Shown: piece after piece, positions 47,143 to 56,252 of the stretch
How positions within the stretch are numbered: position 1 is the first letter of the stretch
Layout of the letters: every line of letters starts with the position of its first letter
Origin: Burkholderiaceae bacterium
GTDB taxonomy: Bacteria > Pseudomonadota > Gammaproteobacteria > Burkholderiales > Burkholderiaceae_C
Reading direction: 5' to 3'
Assembly (NCBI GenBank): GCA_017848435.1
Contig: JAFEHU010000056.1
Coordinates: forward strand, 1-64,000
Length of the DNA: 64,000 bases
Notes under the pieces: model-generated
The model's input: the letters and a program-made list of their open reading frames with translations, nothing else
The model's database searches: none
Told to the model about the DNA's origin: nothing
Made by a program: the position numbers and the translations under genes

Positions 47143-47436
47143 ATGAAAATCGGACTTCCCCCAGAAATCAGCACCGCCACGCCCGACGCGGCGGCGCGTG
47201 GCAAACCGGCCACCAAGGCAGTGTCTGGTGCGGCCACCCAGGGCGTCGACCGGGTCGACCTGTCGGCCGCGGGCGCCCGGATTGGCGCACCCAACACCAC
47301 GGTGGACTTTGACAGCGCCAAGGTGGAGGCCATCAAGGAGGCCATCAAGCAAGGCCGCTTCAACGTCAACCCGGAAGTGATTTCCGACCGCCTCATCGCC
47401 GAGGCGAGCGCCCTGCTCCGCCCACGCGCCTCCTGA
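47143..47436 (+). CDS. flgM: Anti-sigma-28 factor FlgM
   Basis: It holds FliA inactive until the hook is finished, then is exported. The 97 residues are small and largely unstructured: MKIGLPPEISTATPDAAARG, a middle DRVDLSAAGARI, and a C-terminal FliA-binding region (AKVEAIKEAIKQGRFNVNPEVISDRLIAEA). The sigma-28 promoter upstream indicates feedback: FliA drives its own inhibitor. FliA is encoded convergently at 47990. Confidence 0.96.
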   Translation: MKIGLPPEISTATPDAAARGKPATKAVSGAATQGVDRVDLSAAGARIGAPNTTVDFDSAKVEAIKEAIKQGRFNVNPEVISDRLIAEASALLRPRAS

Positions 47437-47447
47437 AACACACCACC

Positions 47448-47825
47448 ATGACCCCACAGCCCACCCTGGACCAGTTGTTGGACAGCATCGAGCTGCTGCT
47501 GGAAAGCCAGCGTGCACTGGTGCTGGAGGGCACGGCCGATTCGCTGCCGGTGCTGGGCACCCGCCTGTCGTCCGCGTTGGGGCAGTTGCTGGTCCACGCT
47601 GGCACACCGCACATAGCCGCGCAACGCCAACGGGTGGAAGCCATTCAGAAGCAGGCCATGACCGTGGGCACCATGCTGAACCGTCGCCAGTCAGACGTTC
47701 GCCGGTCGCTGGACGCCCTGGGCCACTCTCACAGCCACATTTCCGAGATGCAGGCCCGCCGGGTCTATGCCCCTGCCGGTTTGCTGGTGTCGTCGCTGAG
47801 CACCCGAGCGATGGGCTCTGCCTGA
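47448..47825 (+). CDS. flgN: FlgN-type export chaperone
   Basis: Chaperone for FlgK and FlgL in the cytoplasm. The 125-residue helical protein starts MTPQPTLDQLLDSIELLLESQ and has RVEAIQKQAMTVGTMLNRRQSDVRRSL. Identification relies on the position directly after flgM (11 bases), length and helical pattern; sequence conservation in the family is low. Confidence 0.82.
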   Translation: MTPQPTLDQLLDSIELLLESQRALVLEGTADSLPVLGTRLSSALGQLLVHAGTPHIAAQRQRVEAIQKQAMTVGTMLNRRQSDVRRSLDALGHSHSHISEMQARRVYAPAGLLVSSLSTRAMGSA

Positions 47826-47847
47826 GCCTGCGCGTCAGCCGCGTTTT

Positions 47848-47892
47848 GCTACGTTTTCGATAGCTTAATCACAAGCCTGTACTAGGGCTTGT
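47848..47892. repeat. GCTA...TAGC dispersed hairpin, copy D, with a second hairpin
   Basis: GCTA/TAGC around a nine-base loop (47848-47864), followed by ACAAGCC/GGCTTGT (47871-47892). The architecture, two stems in tandem, matches copy B at 15832. It is in the convergent gap between flgN and fliA. Confidence 0.48.
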
Positions 47893-47921
47893 GGCATAAA
47901 AGACCCTAAATTCTCCCCCCA

Positions 47922-47984
47922 CAGGCCCTGACGGGCCTGAAATGGCGCTCTGAGGCCGTTTTTACCGGCTTTTCAGCCGGTTTT
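47922..47984 (+). terminator. Two hairpins ending flgMN, convergent with fliA
   Basis: The first is CAGGCCC/GGGCCTG with a TGAC loop (47922-47939). The second is ACCGGC/GCCGGT (47964-47969 and 47976-47981) followed by four T on the plus strand. The second is the likelier rho-independent terminator for flgMN. On the minus strand, fliA transcripts would see no T-run. Confidence 0.6.
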
Positions 47985-47989
47985 CCGGC

Positions 47990-48703
47990 TCACCACTCCT
48001 TCAGGCGCGAACGCAGGCGGGCCACCGCCTGGCTGTGCAGCTGGCAGACACGGGACTCGGTCACGCCCAGCACGGCGGCAATTTCCTTCAGGTTCATGTC
48101 GTGCTCGTAGTACATGCTCATGATGTACTGCTCGCGCTCGGGCAGCTGGGTGATGGCGTTCACCAGCGCCTGGCGGAAGCGCTGGTCGGTGAGTTGGTCG
48201 GCCGGGTTGGAACTGTCGTCCGACATGTGGCGGTCCAGGTAGCTGGACTCGCCGTCTTCCGAGTCGTAGTCGCCGATGTAGACCAGCTGCGCACCGCGCA
48301 CGTCGGTCAACATGTCGTGGTACTGCTCCAGTGACACCTTGAGTTCGGCGGCAATTTCTGTGTCCTTGGGCGCGCGGCGGAGCCTCTGCTCCAGCTTGTG
48401 CACCGCCTCGGCAATGCCGCGCTGGCTCTTGCGCACCGAACGGGGCACCCAGTCGGCACCGCGCAACTCGTCGAGCATGGCGCCACGCACGCGCAGCATG
48501 GCAAAGGTCTCGAACTCGGCGCCATGGCCTTGCTCGTAGCGTTGCATCGCGTCCATCAGGCCCATGGTGCCGGCCTGGATCAGGTCGTCCAGCTCCACGT
48601 TGGCGGGCAGGCGGCCAATCATCTTGGACGCCTGTCGGCGCACCATCGGCAGGTACTGCTCAATGCCAGCGGTGCGTTGCAAAGTGCCTTTGGCGGTGTA
48701 CAT
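47990..48703 (-). CDS. fliA: Flagellar sigma factor FliA (sigma-28)
   Basis: It directs RNA polymerase to late flagellar and chemotaxis promoters. The 237 residues comprise region 2 (LPMVRRQASKMIGRLPANVELDDLIQAG, part), region 3 (ETFAMLRVRGAMLDELRGAD, WVPRSVRKS) and region 4 HTH (LPEREQYIMSMYYEHDMNLKEIA, ESRVCQLHSQAVARLR). ATG 48703 was chosen; a GGAG lies upstream at suitable distance. It is last in the flhBA-F-G-fliA series and convergent with flgMN. Confidence 0.97.
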   Translation of the reverse strand: MYTAKGTLQRTAGIEQYLPMVRRQASKMIGRLPANVELDDLIQAGTMGLMDAMQRYEQGHGAEFETFAMLRVRGAMLDELRGADWVPRSVRKSQRGIAEAVHKLEQRLRRAPKDTEIAAELKVSLEQYHDMLTDVRGAQLVYIGDYDSEDGESSYLDRHMSDDSSNPADQLTDQRFRQALVNAITQLPEREQYIMSMYYEHDMNLKEIAAVLGVTESRVCQLHSQAVARLRSRLKEW

Positions 48704-48724
48704 CGTATGGTTCTCCAACATGAA

Positions 48725-49486
48725 TCAATGCCTGAACACAGGGGTGGATGCGGTGTCGAGCAGCGACTGGACCAGCCGCTCCAGCGCCGCATGGGTTACC
48801 GCACCGCCTGCAGCGGCGGCCGGTACCCAGCCTGCCAGCGTGACGCCAGCGTTCAAAAATGTGCGGGCGGCGTGGGCCACGCGGGCGTGGACCGCCATCG
48901 CCTCGCCGGGGCCGACGGCGCCGCGCAGGGCCAGCGCAAACTGGCCGTAGCCAAAGTCGGCCGAGAGTTGTTTGATGGTGGCGTAGGCCTGCTGCACCCC
49001 CTCGGGGCCAGCGTCGGCCACCATCACCGGCACGGTGTTGGTAGGCGACGTCAGTGAGGCCAGTTCACCGGCGGGCATGGCCAGCAGCAGCACGTCAAAA
49101 CCGTGGGACAAATCGGCAAAGCCGCGCAGCAGGTCTTGCGGTGCGCCGCCCGAGGCGACGAACGCGTCCAGCCCGGCGTCGGCACGCACCAGGGTGACAC
49201 CTTCGCGGGTCACGGTGGCCACGTCGTCAAAGCGGTGGCGGCCGGCCAGCAGGTCCATCAGTTCTCGGGTGGGCCGGGCCACGCCGAGCGCACGGGCGAC
49301 TTCACCGCCACTGGCATCGATCACCAGCGCGCGCGAACCCAGGCTGTGCAGCGTGCGGGCCACCTGGCCGACCCAGGCACCACCTTGCGCGTCGTTCGCG
49401 CTGAGCGGGAAAGCCATCAGGTTCAATGCTGGACGGCCCATCAGCCGCCGCAAACCTGCGGCCTGGTCACGGCCCTGGTCAAGCAT
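48725..49486 (-). CDS. FlhG-like protein lacking the Walker A motif
   Basis: A 253-residue protein located between flhF and fliA, where FlhG/YlxH (MinD-family ATPase limiting flagellar number) normally sits. It retains a MinD-like pattern (LRRLMGRPALNLMAFPLS, LVIDASGGEVARALGV, FDVLLLAMPAG, TNTVPVMVADAGPEGVQQAYATIKQL). Where the KGGVGKT deviant Walker A should be, it reads SANDAQGGAWVG, so ATP binding is probably lost. It overlaps flhF by 8 bases. An ATPase-dead partner or regulator of FlhF is plausible but inferred. Confidence 0.8.
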   Translation of the reverse strand: MLDQGRDQAAGLRRLMGRPALNLMAFPLSANDAQGGAWVGQVARTLHSLGSRALVIDASGGEVARALGVARPTRELMDLLAGRHRFDDVATVTREGVTLVRADAGLDAFVASGGAPQDLLRGFADLSHGFDVLLLAMPAGELASLTSPTNTVPVMVADAGPEGVQQAYATIKQLSADFGYGQFALALRGAVGPGEAMAVHARVAHAARTFLNAGVTLAGWVPAAAAGGAVTHAALERLVQSLLDTASTPVFRH

Positions 49487-50903
49487 GGCGGCTCTCGGTC
49501 ATGCTGGCGTTCATCCAGGCAATTTCGGGGGCGGTCATCACCAGGCCCAGCTCGCTGTCGTCGGTGGTAAACACCGAGGATGGGCGGGTCTGCAGGGCTT
49601 TCTGGGCCAGCAGCTGTGGCCTGGCGCTGTGCCAGTCCTCCGGTACGCGCTGGCCGTTGGCAATCCCTTCCACCCGCAGGTGGCGCCGCACCACCACGTC
49701 CACCGCACCGCCGGTTTTCACCGCCTCGTCCAGCTTGGTGATGACGCAGCGGGTACCGGGGCCTTGGCCATAGGTCTGTACCACTTCGTCCAGCGTTTCG
49801 GCCTGGGCGGCGGCGTTCAGCACCATCAGGCGGGTGACCTTGGCTGGCAAGGCGGCAAACAGCTCGGCCAGGCGCTGGTCGCGCTGGCTGGCACCCACGG
49901 TGTCGATCAGCACCAGCTGCTTTTTGTCAAACAGCTCCAGCAGGTCGGCCAGTGACGCGGCGTCGCGCGCGGTGTGCACCGGAATATTGAGCAGGCGGCC
50001 AAAGGCCCGCAGCTGGTCGGACGCAGCCATGCGGTAGGTGTCCATGGTGATCAGGCCCACCGAGCCAGCGCCATGTTTGAGCGCAAAGCCGGCGGCAATC
50101 TTGGCCGTGGTGGTGGTCTTGCCCACCCCGGTCGGGCCGACCAGCGCGAACACGCCCCCGGCGTTGAGGATGGACTCCTGCTCGGGGATGCAGTGCAGGT
50201 TGTGCGAGATCACGTCTTTGAGCCACTGGCTCGCATCGGCTTCGGCGTCGCTGCGGTCGGCCGGCAGGCGGTTGACCATGTGGCGGGCCAGTGCGGGCGA
50301 AAAACCATTGCTGAGCATCAGGCGCAGCAGCTGTGTCTGCACCGGGCTGCGGCGCACCGTGTCAAACCACGACAGCGACGACAGCTGCGAGGCGATCATG
50401 CTGCGCATCGACTTCAGCTCTTCCATCAGCACCTGGTTGGCATCGAACGCGGTCGGGCTGGCCACGCTGGCGGGGGCCTTTTCCGGTTGACTGGGTGCCA
50501 CGGTGCTGGTGGTGACTGCGGCCGTGGCGGCCAAGGTTTCCGCTGCAAAGCGGCCAGGCTGCTGGGGCGCACGGGGGGCGTTGGCCATGGCGGCACGCTG
50601 GGGTGACACCGGCACCTCGCTCTCGGGCGCAGCCACCTGCTGCTTCTGGCGCTCGCGCACAAAGGTCTCGAACGACACCGTGCTCATCGGCTCCACTTTC
50701 GAGCGTGTCACCACCGCACGCGCGACCGACGGGGTGGTCGGCGCGGCGCTGGCGTCGGGCACGTCGGTGCCTGGGATGGCCAGGATTTCAACACCGCTGG
50801 AGATCGGCCGGTTGGACAATACCACCGCGTGTTCACCTAAAGTGGCGCGGACTTTGGCAATGGCTTCCCGGGCATTTTTGCCAGTGAATCGTTGGACGTT
50901 CAT
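49479..50903 (-). CDS. flhF: Flagellar SRP-type GTPase FlhF
   Basis: It sets the position of flagellar assembly. The 474 residues have a basic N-terminal B domain (MNVQRFTGKNAREAIAKVRA), a variable linker (~50-155, Pro/Ala-rich), an N domain (~165-240), and the SRP G domain with G1 GPTGVGKT at 256-263, then LITMDTYRM and LIDTVGASQRD. The GTPase motifs are intact. It overlaps flhA and the flhG-like gene, so the set is translationally coupled. Confidence 0.96.
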   Translation of the reverse strand: MNVQRFTGKNAREAIAKVRATLGEHAVVLSNRPISSGVEILAIPGTDVPDASAAPTTPSVARAVVTRSKVEPMSTVSFETFVRERQKQQVAAPESEVPVSPQRAAMANAPRAPQQPGRFAAETLAATAAVTTSTVAPSQPEKAPASVASPTAFDANQVLMEELKSMRSMIASQLSSLSWFDTVRRSPVQTQLLRLMLSNGFSPALARHMVNRLPADRSDAEADASQWLKDVISHNLHCIPEQESILNAGGVFALVGPTGVGKTTTTAKIAAGFALKHGAGSVGLITMDTYRMAASDQLRAFGRLLNIPVHTARDAASLADLLELFDKKQLVLIDTVGASQRDQRLAELFAALPAKVTRLMVLNAAAQAETLDEVVQTYGQGPGTRCVITKLDEAVKTGGAVDVVVRRHLRVEGIANGQRVPEDWHSARPQLLAQKALQTRPSSVFTTDDSELGLVMTAPEIAWMNASMTESRHA

Positions 50904-52984
50904 GAGTGGGCTCCAATAACGCGGTGGATGCGGATCGAGTGGGTACGGGGAATTTCAGAGTGCGCCAGCACGTGCAGGCGCGACGCGGCGCGGCGCAGCA
51001 GGCGCGACAGCGGCAGGCGGATGCGGTCGGGCACCAGCAAGCAGGCGGGCACACCGGCCTCTTCCTGCAGCTTGGCGGCCTCAGAAGCCTGTTCGCTCAG
51101 CATGTCGGCGATCGACGGGTCCAGCGGCACCTGGGCGCCGGGCGACAAGGCCTGCACCAGCAACTGCTCCAGGCCGGGCTCCACCGCGATCACGCCCAGC
51201 TCGCGCACGGCGCCATAGAGGTTCTGCACAAACGCGGGCGACAGGCCAACGCGCAGGTCGCGGGTGAGTTCGGTCACGTCCTGGGTGGCGCTGCCGTATT
51301 CGGCAAACAGCTCCAGGATGCCGCGCAGGTCGCGGATGTGGATGGACTCGTCCAGCAGGTTGCGCAGCACCTTCTGCACCGTGCCCAGCGGCACCACCTT
51401 GGGCACCACGTCGTCCACCAGACCCGGGGTGAACTTGCGGGCGTGGTCCATCAGCATCTGCACCTCGGCCCGGCCCAGCAGCGCCGCAGCGTTGGTCTGC
51501 ATGATGTGGTTCAGGTGGGTGGCGATCACGGTGGCGGCATCCACCACGGTGTAGCCGGCCGCCTGCGCCTGTTCGCGCACCCGCTGCTCCACCCACACCG
51601 CCTGCAGGCCAAAAGCCGGGTCGGTGGTGGGGGTGCCGATCAGCGGCACGTTGATGTGGCCGGGGTTGATGGCCATGTACATGCCGGTCTGGGCCTGGCC
51701 TTCGCCGACCACCACGCCCTTGAGCAACAAACGGTAAGACGACGGGTGCAGTTCCAGGTTGTCGCGGATGTGCACCGCAGGTGGCAAAAAGCCCACCTCG
51801 GCGGCAAATTTCTTGCGCACACCCTTGATGCGCTGCAGCAGGTCGCCACCCTGGTTCTTGTCCACCAGCGCAATCAGGCGGTAGCCGACTTCCAGGCACA
51901 TCACGTCGATGGGCAACACGTCGTCCCAGGTGGCTTCGGCACCCACCGCCGGTGCGGGCGGGGCTTGTTGTGCCACCAGCGCACGGCTGGCGGCCTGGCG
52001 CGTCAGCAGCCAGGCGCCGCCGCCAAACACCGCCGCCAGCAGCAGGAAGGCAAAGTGCGGCATGCCCGGCACAATGCCCAGCATGCCAATCATCACCGCC
52101 GTCAGGCCCAGGGCCCGCGGCATGTTGAAGAGCTGGCCGGCAATCTGGCGACCAATGTCGTCTTCACCCACACGCGACACGATCAGGCCGGCGGCCACCG
52201 AAATCACCAGTGCCGGCACCTGGGCCACCAGGCCGTCGCCAATCGCCAGCAGCGCGTAGTTGTTGATGGCGGCCGAGAAACTCATGCCATGCTGGAACAT
52301 GCCAATGGCCAGGCCACCCAGCAGGTTGATGAACAGAATCAGGATGCCGGCGATCGCGTCGCCGCGCACGAACTTGGAGGCACCGTCCATCGAACCGTAG
52401 AACTCGGCCTCCTGCGTCACTTCCAGCCGGCGGCGGCGGGCTTCTTTTTCGTCCAGGCTGCCGGCGGCGAGGTCGGCGTCAATCGCCATCTGCTTGCCAG
52501 GCATCGCGTCCAGCGCAAAGCGGGCTGACACCTCCGCAATGCGGCCCGCGCCCTTGGTGATCACCACAAAGTTGATCACCGTCAGAATCGCAAACACCAC
52601 CACGCCCACCGCCAAGCTGCCACCGATCATGAACTCGGCAAACGACTCGATCACATGGCCCGCAGCGGCCGTGCCGGTGTGGCCGTTCATCAGCACCGCG
52701 CGGGTGGACGCCACGTTCAGCGCCAGCCGCAGCAGTGTGGTGACCAGCAGAACACTGGGGAAACTCGCGAAGTCCAGCGTTCGCTTGGTGTAGCTGGAGA
52801 CGATCAGCACCACCAGCGCCACCGCGATGTTGAGGCTGAACATCAAATCGAGAATCAACGGTGGCACCGGCACCAGCATCATCGCCAGGATCAGCAGAAT
52901 CAGCAGTGGCGCGCCCAGCGCGCGGCCGTCGGGAATGCGGCGCAGCAGGGCGAGCGCCGAGGCGGGCGTCATGGGCTGGCTCAT
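50900..52984 (-). CDS. flhA: Flagellar type III export protein FlhA
   Basis: The core gate of the flagellar export apparatus in the inner membrane. Of 694 residues the N-terminal ~330 contain eight transmembrane segments (ILLILAMMLVPVPPLILDLMF, VALVVLIVSSYTK, and others), with RFALDAMPGKQMAIDADL as the FHIPEP-family loop. The C-terminal cytoplasmic domain (~350-694) binds chaperone-substrate complexes. It overlaps flhB and flhF by four bases each. Confidence 0.98.
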   Translation of the reverse strand: MSQPMTPASALALLRRIPDGRALGAPLLILLILAMMLVPVPPLILDLMFSLNIAVALVVLIVSSYTKRTLDFASFPSVLLVTTLLRLALNVASTRAVLMNGHTGTAAAGHVIESFAEFMIGGSLAVGVVVFAILTVINFVVITKGAGRIAEVSARFALDAMPGKQMAIDADLAAGSLDEKEARRRRLEVTQEAEFYGSMDGASKFVRGDAIAGILILFINLLGGLAIGMFQHGMSFSAAINNYALLAIGDGLVAQVPALVISVAAGLIVSRVGEDDIGRQIAGQLFNMPRALGLTAVMIGMLGIVPGMPHFAFLLLAAVFGGGAWLLTRQAASRALVAQQAPPAPAVGAEATWDDVLPIDVMCLEVGYRLIALVDKNQGGDLLQRIKGVRKKFAAEVGFLPPAVHIRDNLELHPSSYRLLLKGVVVGEGQAQTGMYMAINPGHINVPLIGTPTTDPAFGLQAVWVEQRVREQAQAAGYTVVDAATVIATHLNHIMQTNAAALLGRAEVQMLMDHARKFTPGLVDDVVPKVVPLGTVQKVLRNLLDESIHIRDLRGILELFAEYGSATQDVTELTRDLRVGLSPAFVQNLYGAVRELGVIAVEPGLEQLLVQALSPGAQVPLDPSIADMLSEQASEAAKLQEEAGVPACLLVPDRIRLPLSRLLRRAASRLHVLAHSEIPRTHSIRIHRVIGAHS

Positions 52985-54114
52985 GGCTTGACCTCCAGCG
53001 GGTCCAGACCCGGTGGCACGGCAATGTCAGGGGGGGGTGGCGTCTTGAGCGCGGTGCGCAGGCGGGCGATGTACGCCAGCACCTGGGCCACGGCGGTGTA
53101 CAGCACCACGGGCACTTCACGGTCCACCTCGCCATGGCGGTAGAGCGCGCGGGCCAGCGGGGGTGCATCCAGAATCGGCACCCGTGCGGCCTTGGCCACT
53201 TCCCGGATCTTCAGGGCCACCAGGTCCACCCCCATGGCGACGATGCGGGGCGCCTGCATGGTGGTTTCGTCGTAGCGCAGGGCCACCGCGTAGTGGGTTG
53301 GGTTGACCACAATCACGTCGGCCTTGGGCACCGCCGACAGCATGCGGGAACGCGACATGCTGCGCGCACGGCGGCGGCGCTCGCCTTTCATGTGCGGGTC
53401 GCCTTCGGACTCTTTGTTCTCGCGCTTGACCTCTTCCAGCGTCATGCGCAGCTCGGAGTGGTGCTTGAAGAGTTGCAGCGGCACATCGACCAACGCCGAC
53501 ACCACCGCCACCACCACCAGGCCCAGCAGACCGGCGGAAAACCACTCAAAACCGACCTGCATGGCTTTTTCCAGCGGCATGCGGCCCAGCATCTGCAGCT
53601 CGCCCAGGTGGCTGTACACGTACCAGCCGGCCGTGCACAGGAAACCGGCGGTGACCGCGATCACCCGGCTGTGGTCGGCCAGGTGCCGGACGGCGAACAG
53701 CCGGGCAAGGCCGGCCATCGGGTCAACTTTGGAGAATTTGGGTTCGAGCACCTGGCCGGTGAGGTTCCAGCCCCCCACCACCACGGTGGCACCGGCGGTG
53801 AGCAGCGCCAGACCGCCCACGACCGGCAGCGCGATCTGACCACCGGCCATGCCACTTTGCAACAGGCGAGGCAGCATGCGCCCAGACTCGAACACGGTGG
53901 CACGGTCAAAACGCAGGCTGCTGGCCATCAGCTCCAGCGCACTCTGCGCCAGCCAGGGGCCCAGCGCCATGATCAAGGCGATCATCACGCACAGCACCAC
54001 CAGGTGCACCAGGTCGCGGGACCGCGCGACCTGGCCTTCCTCGCGCGCCTGCTCCAGGCGGCGCTCGGTGGCGGGTAACTGACGGTCTTCTCGACTTGTT
54101 TCTGAGGCGGACAT
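52981..54114 (-). CDS. flhB: Flagellar type III export switch protein FlhB
   Basis: It switches export from rod/hook to filament substrates. The 377 residues have four transmembrane segments (~30-215), then a cytoplasmic domain with the autocleavage site NPTH (VVNPTHYAVALRYD, near 270). The N-terminus (SREDRQLPATERRLEQAREEGQVARSRDL) carries the family's P-T-x-R-x-x-x-A-R-x-x-G-Q region. It is the first gene of flhBAF, with cheZ 82 bases upstream on the same strand. Confidence 0.97.
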   Translation of the reverse strand: MSASETSREDRQLPATERRLEQAREEGQVARSRDLVHLVVLCVMIALIMALGPWLAQSALELMASSLRFDRATVFESGRMLPRLLQSGMAGGQIALPVVGGLALLTAGATVVVGGWNLTGQVLEPKFSKVDPMAGLARLFAVRHLADHSRVIAVTAGFLCTAGWYVYSHLGELQMLGRMPLEKAMQVGFEWFSAGLLGLVVVAVVSALVDVPLQLFKHHSELRMTLEEVKRENKESEGDPHMKGERRRRARSMSRSRMLSAVPKADVIVVNPTHYAVALRYDETTMQAPRIVAMGVDLVALKIREVAKAARVPILDAPPLARALYRHGEVDREVPVVLYTAVAQVLAYIARLRTALKTPPPPDIAVPPGLDPLEVKP

Positions 54115-54196
54115 GCACGAACCTGGTGTTGCGCACCATTATTCGCAGCGGGTCACCTTTTTGAAGTTCAGATCAAGCGGACAAAAACCCGGCTGT

Positions 54197-54823
54197 TCAA
54201 AAGCCCAGGCTCTCCAGCATCTCGTCAACCTGGGCCTGGTTGGACACCACATCCAGCCGTCCGGCGGCGTCGGCCACCGGGCCCTGCAGCCCCTCCGACT
54301 GAACCGCCACCCGCTCCGCAGGCGGTGTGGCGTCCAGCAGCAATTGGACCAGAGAGTCTTCCAGGGTGGTGGCGATTTCGACCACCTTGCGGATGGTCTG
54401 GCCGGTCAGATCGTGGAAATCCTGGGCCAGCATGATGTCGGTGAGCTGCGCGCCGGCCTGCTGGGCCGTGCCGCGCACGCAACCGACAAAAGCCTTCATC
54501 TCGGCGCGGACCGCAGCGTCGTTGCCACCGGCGTCCAGCAGGGCTTCGAGCCGGTTGGCCTCGGTGATCAGCGCATTTTGCTGCAGCTGCGCGCAGTCCA
54601 CCGTGTTCAGCACCTTTTCGGCCGCCTCGCCGGTCAACCGGGCGATGAAGCTGAGGCGGGAGCGTGCATCGGGCAAAGTGCCGATGGAACTTTCGATCTG
54701 TTTGTCGTAGCCCAGCTCTTTCAGGGCATCGTGCAGGCTGCGGGTCAGGTTGCCAATCCGGTGGAACACATCAAAAGCTTCAGGTTCTGCGGCTTTTGCC
54801 AGGGTGACGGGATGTTCAGACAT
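54197..54823 (-). CDS. cheZ: CheY-phosphate phosphatase CheZ
   Basis: It dephosphorylates CheY-P. The 208-residue helical protein has the catalytic Gln in LAQDFHDLTGQTIRKV and the C-terminal CheY-binding peptide DEMLESLGF. It is 17 bases after cheY and near the motor genes, so the terminator of CheY signalling is encoded away from the main che operon. Confidence 0.96.
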   Translation of the reverse strand: MSEHPVTLAKAAEPEAFDVFHRIGNLTRSLHDALKELGYDKQIESSIGTLPDARSRLSFIARLTGEAAEKVLNTVDCAQLQQNALITEANRLEALLDAGGNDAAVRAEMKAFVGCVRGTAQQAGAQLTDIMLAQDFHDLTGQTIRKVVEIATTLEDSLVQLLLDATPPAERVAVQSEGLQGPVADAAGRLDVVSNQAQVDEMLESLGF

Positions 54824-54840
54824 GGATGTCCCCTGGTGGT

Positions 54841-55239
54841 TTAAGCGGTCAACGCATGTTTCTGCATGATTTTGTTCACCTTCTCGTCCAGCGTGGCTTT
54901 GGTGAACGGCTTGACGATGTAGCCCGAGGCGCCATTTTTGGCGGCCAGCACGATGTCTTCCTTGCGGGCCTCGGCGGTGACCATCAGCACCGGCAAGCCT
55001 TTGAGCGCATCCTCTGCCCGGATCTGCGCCAGCAGCTCGAAACCGTTCATGTTGGGCATGTTGATGTCGGTGACCACAAAGTCAAAGTGGCCATTGCGCA
55101 GCTTTTGCAGTGCGTTGACGCCGTCTTCCGCCTCGTCGGCATTGGCATAGCCCATCTCTTTGAGCAGGTTGCGCACGATCCGCCGCATCGTGGAGAAGTC
55201 GTCAACAATCAGGAACTTGAGGTCGGTGGGTAGTGTCAT
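54841..55239 (-). CDS. cheY: Chemotaxis response regulator CheY (motor-binding copy)
   Basis: The 132-residue receiver has [20 protein letters not shown], phospho-Asp58 in [12 protein letters not shown], Thr in MVTAEA and Lys in IVKPFT, the close pattern of enteric CheY. ATG 55239 starts [17 protein letters not shown]. Adjacent to cheZ and motB, it is the likelier flagellar-switch regulator of the two receivers in the window. Confidence 0.96.
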   Translation of the reverse strand: MTLPTDLKFLIVDDFSTMRRIVRNLLKEMGYANADEAEDGVNALQKLRNGHFDFVVTDINMPNMNGFELLAQIRAEDALKGLPVLMVTAEARKEDIVLAAKNGASGYIVKPFTKATLDEKVNKIMQKHALTA

Positions 55240-55271
55240 GGTGGGCTCCAGGTCGTTCAAGGTAAAAGGGC

Positions 55272-56237
55272 TCAGCGCTCCGGGTTCGCCGGGGCAGGTG
55301 TGGGTATGGCGCCCTGCTTCAACAGCAGCTTCTCCAGCGCCTCGGCTTCGGAGATGGGGGTCTCGCCGCTGCGTGTCCAGCGCTCTTCGCCAATCCGGCT
55401 CAGCACCAGGATGGAGATGCGCCGGTTCATCGGGTTGTTCGGGTCGGCCTGGTCGAACAGGGACGACGAACTCATGCCCAGCACGCGCAGCACACGGTCT
55501 TCGTGCAGGCCACCGGCCAGCAACTCACGCCGTGAGGCATTGGCCCGGTCGGCCGACAACTCCCAGTTGGAGTAGCCCCGCTCACCGCCGCTGTAAGGCA
55601 TGGCGTCGGTGTGACCCGACAGCACGATCTTGGCCTCTGTCTGGTCAAGCAGCGCACCCATGCTGCGCAAAAACTCGCGCATGTACTCTTTCACGTGGGC
55701 ACTGCCAGCGTCAAACATCGGGCGCCCCTGGTCGTCCACCACCTGGATGCGGAGGCCGTCTTGTGTGATGTCCATGCGCAACTGGTTCTTCAGCGCGCCA
55801 AGTTTGGGGTTGGACTGCACGGCCGCCTCGATCAGACGAGACGCCTGGCGCAGCCGCGCCGCCTCCTTGTCCATCACCTCGTTGCGCAGGGCCTGCAGAT
55901 TGACGGATTTTTTCGGTGCATCAATCTCGCCCTTGCGGATATTCCCAGTGGAGCGGGTCAGCTCGGTGCCACCACCCTTGACCACGCTCGAACTGTCGCC
56001 CGAGCCTGTGCCGCCCCCCAGGGCCACCTTTAGCGGACTCTGGAAGTAGGAGGCAATGCCCTGCAGGTCGCCCTGGGCGGTGGAACCGAGCAGCCACATT
56101 AGCAAAAAGAAAGCCATCATTGCGGTGACGAAGTCAGCGTAAGCAATCTTCCAGGCGCCGCCATGGTGCGCACCATGCCCTGCTTTTTTGACACGTTTGA
56201 TGACGATGGTCTGGGGTTTGCGGCTTGACAAGGTCAT
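55272..56237 (-). CDS. motB: Flagellar motor stator protein MotB
   Basis: The stator subunit anchored to peptidoglycan. Of 321 residues, the N-terminal basic stretch is followed by one transmembrane helix with the ion-binding Asp35 ([20 protein letters not shown]), a plug/linker region, and an OmpA-like peptidoglycan-binding domain ([37 protein letters not shown], given by landmarks SGHTDA and SADRA). Asp and lack of a Na-type signature suggest a proton-driven motor (inference). It follows motA by 15 bases. Confidence 0.97.
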   Translation of the reverse strand: MTLSSRKPQTIVIKRVKKAGHGAHHGGAWKIAYADFVTAMMAFFLLMWLLGSTAQGDLQGIASYFQSPLKVALGGGTGSGDSSSVVKGGGTELTRSTGNIRKGEIDAPKKSVNLQALRNEVMDKEAARLRQASRLIEAAVQSNPKLGALKNQLRMDITQDGLRIQVVDDQGRPMFDAGSAHVKEYMREFLRSMGALLDQTEAKIVLSGHTDAMPYSGGERGYSNWELSADRANASRRELLAGGLHEDRVLRVLGMSSSSLFDQADPNNPMNRRISILVLSRIGEERWTRSGETPISEAEALEKLLLKQGAIPTPAPANPER

Positions 56238-56252
56238 GCTCTGGCTTTCTGA

